From an uncultured Clostridia bacterium (GTDB lineage: Bacteria > Bacillota > Clostridia > Christensenellales > CAAEEZ01): a DNA stretch of 64,000 nucleotides. The DNA lies in assembly GCA_934365195.1 (NCBI GenBank), contig CAKRNA010000001.1, positions 248,001-312,000 of the forward strand, in the 5' to 3' direction. Each line of letters starts with the position of its first letter. The stretch's first letter is position 1. The notes beneath the pieces were generated by a model. The model did not search any database and was not told where the DNA came from. It was given only the letters and a program-made list of their open reading frames with translations. The position numbers and the translations under genes were made by a program. Below, piece after piece: positions 63,689 through 64,000 of this stretch.

Positions 63689-64000
63689 TTATTCTCCTAA
63701 TTTTTCAGGATTTGTGATATATCCCGTTAATGCGCTTGCCGCCGCAACCGATGGGCTTGCTAAGTAAACCTCAGAGTCTACGTGTCCCATTCTTCCGACA
63801 AAGTTTCGGTTCGTGGTGCTTACTGCTCTTTCGCCCTTTGCAAGTATTCCCATGTGCCCGCCAAGACAAGGTCCGCACGTTGGCATACTAAATATTGCGC
63901 CTGCGTTGATAAAGATATCTACAAGCCCCTCGTGAATACATTGCAAGTAAATTTTTTGAGTGCCCGGGATTATGATTACCCTTACGCCTTTTGCCACTTT
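63689..64000 (-). CDS. leuC: 3-Isopropylmalate dehydratase, large subunit (partial)
   Basis: Only the C-terminal 103 codons are in the window; the gene continues beyond the right edge. It holds PTCGPCLGGHMGIL, with two cysteines of the 4Fe-4S cluster, and STTNRNFVGRMG, the aconitase-family substrate arginine. It is the partner of LeuD. The operon promoter and probably leuA lie further upstream, outside the window. Confidence 0.93.
   Translation of the reverse strand, partial: KVAKGVRVIIIPGTQKIYLQCIHEGLVDIFINAGAIFSMPTCGPCLGGHMGILAKGERAVSTTNRNFVGRMGHVDSEVYLASPSVAAASALTGYITNPEKLGE

Overview
The window looks like a chromosomal segment of a strictly anaerobic, spore-forming member of the Clostridia, probably an uncultured one. 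It is AT-rich. It carries two sporulation genes (cwlD-like amidase, spoIIR), a rubrerythrin and an FprA-type flavo-diiron protein placed back to back, and an iron-only hydrogenase-like protein of the group B type. No outer-membrane genes are seen. The taxonomic placement is inferred from gene content.

Layout. (1) 1-16603, minus: one uninterrupted reading frame for a giant lipoprotein, at least 5,534 residues and running off the left edge. It is built of about 15 modules of roughly 300 residues separated by Ala/Thr/Ser-rich linkers. (2) 17-24 kb: a mutarotase-fold protein, a TetR-led three-gene unit with a membrane acyltransferase-like protein, a GH127-type glycosidase overlapping a PlsC-type acyltransferase, and an archaeal-type phosphoglycerate mutase. 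(3) 25-29 kb: a folate operon (folC, folE, an HD-domain gene, folP, a folB-folK fusion) behind a leader resembling the tetrahydrofolate riboswitch. (4) 29-34.5 kb: an S58/P1 peptidase, a two-gene ABC-2 exporter and the divergent oxygen-defence pair rbr/fprA. (5) 34.5-42 kb: a second lipoprotein, tRNA-Ser, a small accessory island (XRE regulator, small zinc-ribbon membrane protein, gene remnants) bounded by a duplicated 3' end of the large surface peptidase gene, and that C1 peptidase itself. (6) 42-51 kb: an MMPL transporter, acyl-ACP thioesterase, M28 peptidase, hydrogenase-like protein, candidate small RNAs, and a radC-gltX-tRNA-Gln transcription unit. (7) 51-57 kb: pepV-like dipeptidase, cwlD, a cluster of DnaA boxes in front of a PRC-barrel-like gene, another candidate small RNA, trxB, spoIIR and a Nudix hydrolase. 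(8) 57-64 kb: interspersed and tandem repeats, then a branched-chain amino-acid operon (leuC-leuD-leuB-ilvE-ilvD-ilvB) read right to left and entering from beyond the right edge.

The least expected items are the giant modular lipoprotein, three intergenic small-RNA candidates that each have a near-consensus sigma-A promoter and a U-tract end, the DnaA-box cluster far from any visible dnaA, the duplicated surface-protein tail flanking an XRE island with paired operators, and the variant folate leader. All assignments come from reading the sequence; no database search was run. Promoters, small RNAs and structures are predictions.
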